Under the pieces are notes generated by a model that searched no databases, had not been told where the DNA came from, and saw only the letters and a list, made by a program, of their open reading frames with translations. Of a stretch of DNA of 64,000 nucleotides, positions 60,881 to 64,000 are shown piece by piece. The stretch is from Acetobacter oryzoeni. Lineage in GTDB: Bacteria > Pseudomonadota > Alphaproteobacteria > Acetobacterales > Acetobacteraceae. Positions within the stretch are counted from its first letter, which is position 1, and the number at the start of each line of letters is the position of its first letter. The translations under genes and the position numbers were made by a program. The stretch lies in contig NZ_CP042808.1 of assembly GCF_004014775.2 (NCBI RefSeq), positions 310,001-374,000 on the forward strand, given 5' to 3'.

Positions 60881-62869
60881 ATGTCGGAAAACATCACTAT
60901 CCCGCCTACACAGTATGCAGATTACCCGGCCCTTATGCCACCTGCGGAACTGGCCGCCATGCAGCGTTATGCACGGCGAGACCCGGATGGTTTTTGGCTG
61001 CAACAGGCCAAGCGCGTACATTGGCACCGTAAACCCAAACATGGTTTTACGGGCAGCTTTACGGGTGATGTGTCCATAAGCTGGTTTGAAGATGGCCTTA
61101 TCAATGCATCCGTGTGCTGTATTGATAAGCATCTGACAGACAAGGCCGATCAGGTTGCCCTTATCAGCCACCGTGAAGACCGGGCCGAGGCAGAAAAAAT
61201 TACATATGCCATGCTGCATGAACGGGTTTGCCGCCTGTCTAACGCGCTGGTGCATTTGGGGGTGGAAGAAGGGCACCGCGTTGCCATTTGCCTGCCCATG
61301 ATTTCAGAAGCTGTGGTGGCCATGTTGGCCTGTGCACGCATTGGGGCTGTGCATGTGGTGTTGTTTGGTGGTTTTTCGGCAGAAGGTATTGCAGAACGTA
61401 TTATAGATAGCGGTGCAGTTGCGGTTATTACCGCCAGCGAAAGCATGCGCGGCAACAAGATTGTGCCGTTTAAAGCGATTATGGATGAAGCCCTGTGCAA
61501 GGCAGGTGCAGAAAGTGGCGTGCGTTCTGTTCTGGTTGTGCGCACGTCTGATGCACCCGTGCCAATGCTGCCAGGGAGAGATTACGACTTTCATGATTTT
61601 GTAGATTCGTTTGAGGCAGATTTTGTGCCCGTTGTCATGCGGGCAGAAGCACCCCTGTTTATGCTCTATACATCTGGCAGCACGGGCAAGCCCAAAGCGG
61701 TTGTGCATGCCACCGGTGGGTACATGGTGTGGGCGGCTTATACCATGGGCATGGTGTATCATCATCAACCCGGCGATGTACTGTGGTGCACGGCAGATGT
61801 GGCATGGATAACCGGGCATACATCCGTTGTATATGGCCTACTGGCCAATGGCGGCACCACCATGATTTCCGATAGCCTGCCTTCATACCCCGCGCCAGGC
61901 AGGTGGCTGGATCTGGTGGATGAGCATAAGGTGACCATGCTGTTTACCGCCCCCACAGCCGTGCGCGCCATGATGGCCGATGGCGATGATGTGGTGAATG
62001 CGCGCAATCTGGAGTCTCTGCGTTTGCTGGGTGTTGCGGGGGAACCCATAAGCCCGGATGCATGGCTATGGTATCACGATGTTGTGGGCAAAAAGCGTTG
62101 CCCCGTGGTGGATACATGGTGGCAGACAGAAACCGCCGGCATTGTGCTGGGGCCAGTGCCGGGTGTGCAACCGCTTAAACCCGGCTCTGCCAGCACGCCG
62201 TTGCCAGGGTTGGAAATGGTCATAGCCGATACACAGGGTAGGCCGGTGCAGGGGCCTGCGGAAGGTAGCCTGTGCATTGCGCGTTCATGGCCGGGGCAGG
62301 CCCGCACAATCTGGAAAGATCATGCTCGCTTCTGCCAGACATATTTTGGTATGGTTCCGGGGCATTATTTCACGGGTGATGGCGCACGGCGAGATGCCGA
62401 TGGCTATTACTGGATTACGGGGCGCATGGACGATGTTATCAATATTGCAGGGCACCGTTTGGGTACAGCAGAAGTGGAAGATGCGTTGGCAGCAGATCAT
62501 CGTATTGTGGAATCTGCTGCAGTGGGCATCCCGCACCCGGTAAAGGGGCAGGCGCTGGCGGTATTTGTTATCCAGCGCCAGAATGTGGCTACGGAGCTAA
62601 CGGAAAAAGGCATAAGCCGCCTTATCTCCGGTATGCTGGGGCGTTATGCCACGCCAGAGGCCGTTTATCTGGTGCCAGATCTGCCCCGCACGCGTTCTGG
62701 CAAGATTGTACGCCGCCTGCTCCGCAAAATTGCCAGTGGAGAAGTGGATAATTTGGGAGATCTTTCATCTCTGAATGATCCGTCCATCGTGCGTATGCTG
62801 TGTGACAGGGTATGGAGCCACATGGCTTTTGATGAGGGGGCAACACCTCGCACACAGGCAAGGGCCTGA
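60881..62869 (+). CDS. acs: Acyl-CoA synthetase (Acs/PrpE-type)
   Basis: A 662-residue AMP-forming ligase. Motifs: Tyr-Thr-Ser-Gly-Ser-Thr-Gly-Lys-Pro-Lys (ATP loop), Val-Asp-Thr-Trp-Trp-Gln-Thr-Glu-Thr, Gly-Asp-Gly-Ala-Arg-Arg-Asp, and the regulatory Lys in Pro-Arg-Thr-Arg-Ser-Gly-Lys-Ile near the C-terminus. The operon position argues for propionate activation. The Trp-Trp-Gln-Thr-Glu motif is the acetate-specificity signature of Acs, unlike the Tyr-Trp-Gln of typical PrpE, so it may act on both acids or chiefly acetate. GGGAG precedes ATG 60881. A longer frame from 60548 is an out-of-frame shadow of prpB. Confidence 0.9.
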   Translation: MSENITIPPTQYADYPALMPPAELAAMQRYARRDPDGFWLQQAKRVHWHRKPKHGFTGSFTGDVSISWFEDGLINASVCCIDKHLTDKADQVALISHREDRAEAEKITYAMLHERVCRLSNALVHLGVEEGHRVAICLPMISEAVVAMLACARIGAVHVVLFGGFSAEGIAERIIDSGAVAVITASESMRGNKIVPFKAIMDEALCKAGAESGVRSVLVVRTSDAPVPMLPGRDYDFHDFVDSFEADFVPVVMRAEAPLFMLYTSGSTGKPKAVVHATGGYMVWAAYTMGMVYHHQPGDVLWCTADVAWITGHTSVVYGLLANGGTTMISDSLPSYPAPGRWLDLVDEHKVTMLFTAPTAVRAMMADGDDVVNARNLESLRLLGVAGEPISPDAWLWYHDVVGKKRCPVVDTWWQTETAGIVLGPVPGVQPLKPGSASTPLPGLEMVIADTQGRPVQGPAEGSLCIARSWPGQARTIWKDHARFCQTYFGMVPGHYFTGDGARRDADGYYWITGRMDDVINIAGHRLGTAEVEDALAADHRIVESAAVGIPHPVKGQALAVFVIQRQNVATELTEKGISRLISGMLGRYATPEAVYLVPDLPRTRSGKIVRRLLRKIASGEVDNLGDLSSLNDPSIVRMLCDRVWSHMAFDEGATPRTQARA

Positions 62870-62915
62870 TCTGACAACGAGATGTTACAAGTTTGCTTCG
62901 CGCGGCAAGATGCTT

Positions 62916-62942
62916 CAGGGCCGGGGGAACCCCTCGGCCCTG
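62916..62942 (+). terminator. Terminator after the prp-acs operon
   Basis: CAGGGCCG pairs with CGGCCCTG, with an inner GGGG/CCCC extension, followed by a T/G-rich tail. 47 bases past the acs stop. Confidence 0.7.
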
Positions 62943-63094
62943 TTGTGTGTTCTGTTCCTGACAAACGGGTTGATGCTGGCTTATCACGCAAAAATGGGCG
63001 CACTGGCGGGGTCGTGATCTGAGATTCACTGGTTGGTTAAGGGGCTTGCGTGGCACCATCACGGTAAAAACAGGTTGTAGAACCGGAGCTGTGA

Positions 63095-64000
63095 ATGACC
63101 GAGCCTTCTTTTTCATCCATAACGCCATCTGCTTTGCCCGATCAATCGGTAGATAAAGCAACAGCTCGCCATGTTGTGCTGGCATCCTTTTTGGCCTGGA
63201 TGTTGGATGCATGTGATTTTTTTATTGTGTTGTTTACACTTGATGATGTGGCAAAAAGTTTTAACGTTTCCCTGCAAAGTGTGCTGCTTGCCCCCACTCT
63301 TACGCTGATGACACGGCCACTAGGTGCCTTTTTATGTGGGCGCGCAGCAGATAAATATGGCCGCAAGCCCGTGCTGATTTTAACAATTATTATTTATTCT
63401 CTTATAGAATTGGCATCAGCCTTTGCGCCAACGCTTGTTATATTTTTAGCATTGCGCACCCTGTTTGGCATTGCCCTTGGGGGCGAGTGGGGGGTGGGTA
63501 CATCCCTGATTATGGAAAGCGTGCCCAAAAGCTGGCGTGGCACGGCTTCTGGCATTTTGCAGGCGGGGTATCCTGCGGGGTATTTGCTGGCTTCTCTGGT
63601 ATTTTTGCTACTGCCGGTTTTGGGGTGGCGTGGGCTGTTTGTGCTGGGCAGTGGCGCTATTTTTTCTGCCCTGTATATCTGGCTGCGTGTGCCAGAAAGC
63701 CCAGATTGGCTGGCCCGGCAGAAGGCCGATACACAACACGGAAAAGCAGAAGAACATCTTGGTTTGTTGGCCATTATAAAAGGCAATGCGGCATTATGTG
63801 TTTTTGCTGTGGTGCTGATGGCGGCTTTCAATTTCATGAGCCACGGTTCTCAGGATCTCTACCCCAAGGTGTTTCTGGCGCTGGAACGGCATGTGCCACC
63901 TACGTCCATTACAACTGTTGTGGTGCTGTATAATCTGGCTGCCATTGCGGGTGGGTTGTTCTTTGGGTTTCTGTCGCAAAAAATCGGGCGGCAATATGCC
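63095..64000 (+). CDS. MFS carboxylate transporter (SHS-like), truncated at window end
   Basis: 302 codons are visible, without a stop; the gene runs off the window. Hydrophobic helices alternate with the MFS motif A Gly-Arg-Ala-Ala-Asp-Lys-Tyr-Gly-Arg-Lys between helices 2 and 3. The Gly-Gly-Glu-Trp-Gly-Val-Gly and Gly-Ile-Leu-Gln-Ala-Gly-Tyr-Pro-Ala-Gly-Tyr stretches match the sialate/lactate (SHS, Jen1-type) subfamily. It probably imports lactate or a similar acid. GGAG precedes the ATG at 63095. It is on the same strand as the prp operon but behind its terminator. Confidence 0.82.
   Translation, partial: MTEPSFSSITPSALPDQSVDKATARHVVLASFLAWMLDACDFFIVLFTLDDVAKSFNVSLQSVLLAPTLTLMTRPLGAFLCGRAADKYGRKPVLILTIIIYSLIELASAFAPTLVIFLALRTLFGIALGGEWGVGTSLIMESVPKSWRGTASGILQAGYPAGYLLASLVFLLLPVLGWRGLFVLGSGAIFSALYIWLRVPESPDWLARQKADTQHGKAEEHLGLLAIIKGNAALCVFAVVLMAAFNFMSHGSQDLYPKVFLALERHVPPTSITTVVVLYNLAAIAGGLFFGFLSQKIGRQYA

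Overview
The window looks like the chromosome of an acetic acid bacterium (Acetobacteraceae, Acetobacter-like). This rests on protein resemblance only: a two-subunit glycyl-tRNA synthetase, type-2 ArgC, an OlsB-like ornithine-lipid acyltransferase, a Hint_2-type protein, a YfdX protein, a methylcitrate cluster with an Acs-like ligase, and many small secreted proteins. No rRNA or CRISPR array was seen. One tRNA gene is present.

Layout. 1-12.8 kb is housekeeping: DUF1328 tail, EamA exporter, glyQ-glyS, DUF2076 protein, XRE regulator, lnt, fur-like-olsB, a TusA-like protein, rho, corA. 13.1-20.5 kb carries trpB-trpA, a flavoprotein, a HerA-like ATPase, hisZ and purA, all on + and partly overlapping. 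20.6-25.8 kb is a compact phosphate-starvation block: phoB, phoR, pstS and an OprP/O-like porin. I find candidate Pho boxes with exact 11-bp half-site spacing before phoB, inside the 3' end of phoR (for pstS), and before the porin. 25.8-31.2 kb has a glycine-zipper lipoprotein, a glycosyltransferase, a histidine acid phosphatase with a CorC/HlyC-type protein, and an AcuI/YhdH-type reductase.

31.2-36.7 kb is the most unusual locus. A C39-peptidase ABC exporter and an HlyD adaptor sit beside an 86-residue precursor with a double-glycine leader. Its mature part is six 11-residue repeats with no cysteine or aromatic residue. A Hint-domain protein is transcribed divergently. No immunity gene is recognisable.

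36.8-43.3 kb is housekeeping again (SDR, argC, mazG, DUF2501, htpG, an N-formylglutamate amidohydrolase-like gene). A tRNA-Val(GAC) at 43.4 kb marks the edge of a small decayed prophage (about 43.6-50.15 kb): integrase, excisionase-like protein, a coupled early operon on -, then tail-fibre, tail-assembly and lysis-type genes on +. It carries several one-base indels in homopolymers and an integrase whose expected ATG reads ATA; I noticed no such damage in the chromosomal genes. AT-rich cargo (a DUF1796 protein and a glycosyltransferase) lies just beyond it.

52-55.3 kb holds small envelope and secreted proteins and a 54-bp direct repeat with consensus DnaA boxes. At 55.37-55.57 kb, between yfdX and the methylcitrate regulator, is a strongly structured intergenic element behind a promoter whose -10 overlaps a 14/19 match to the Fur box: a candidate iron-responsive small RNA. 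55.6-64 kb is propionate catabolism: an ScfR/PrpR-like regulator, its probable operator, prpD, prpC, prpB, an Acs-type ligase, and a truncated carboxylate-transporter-like MFS gene.
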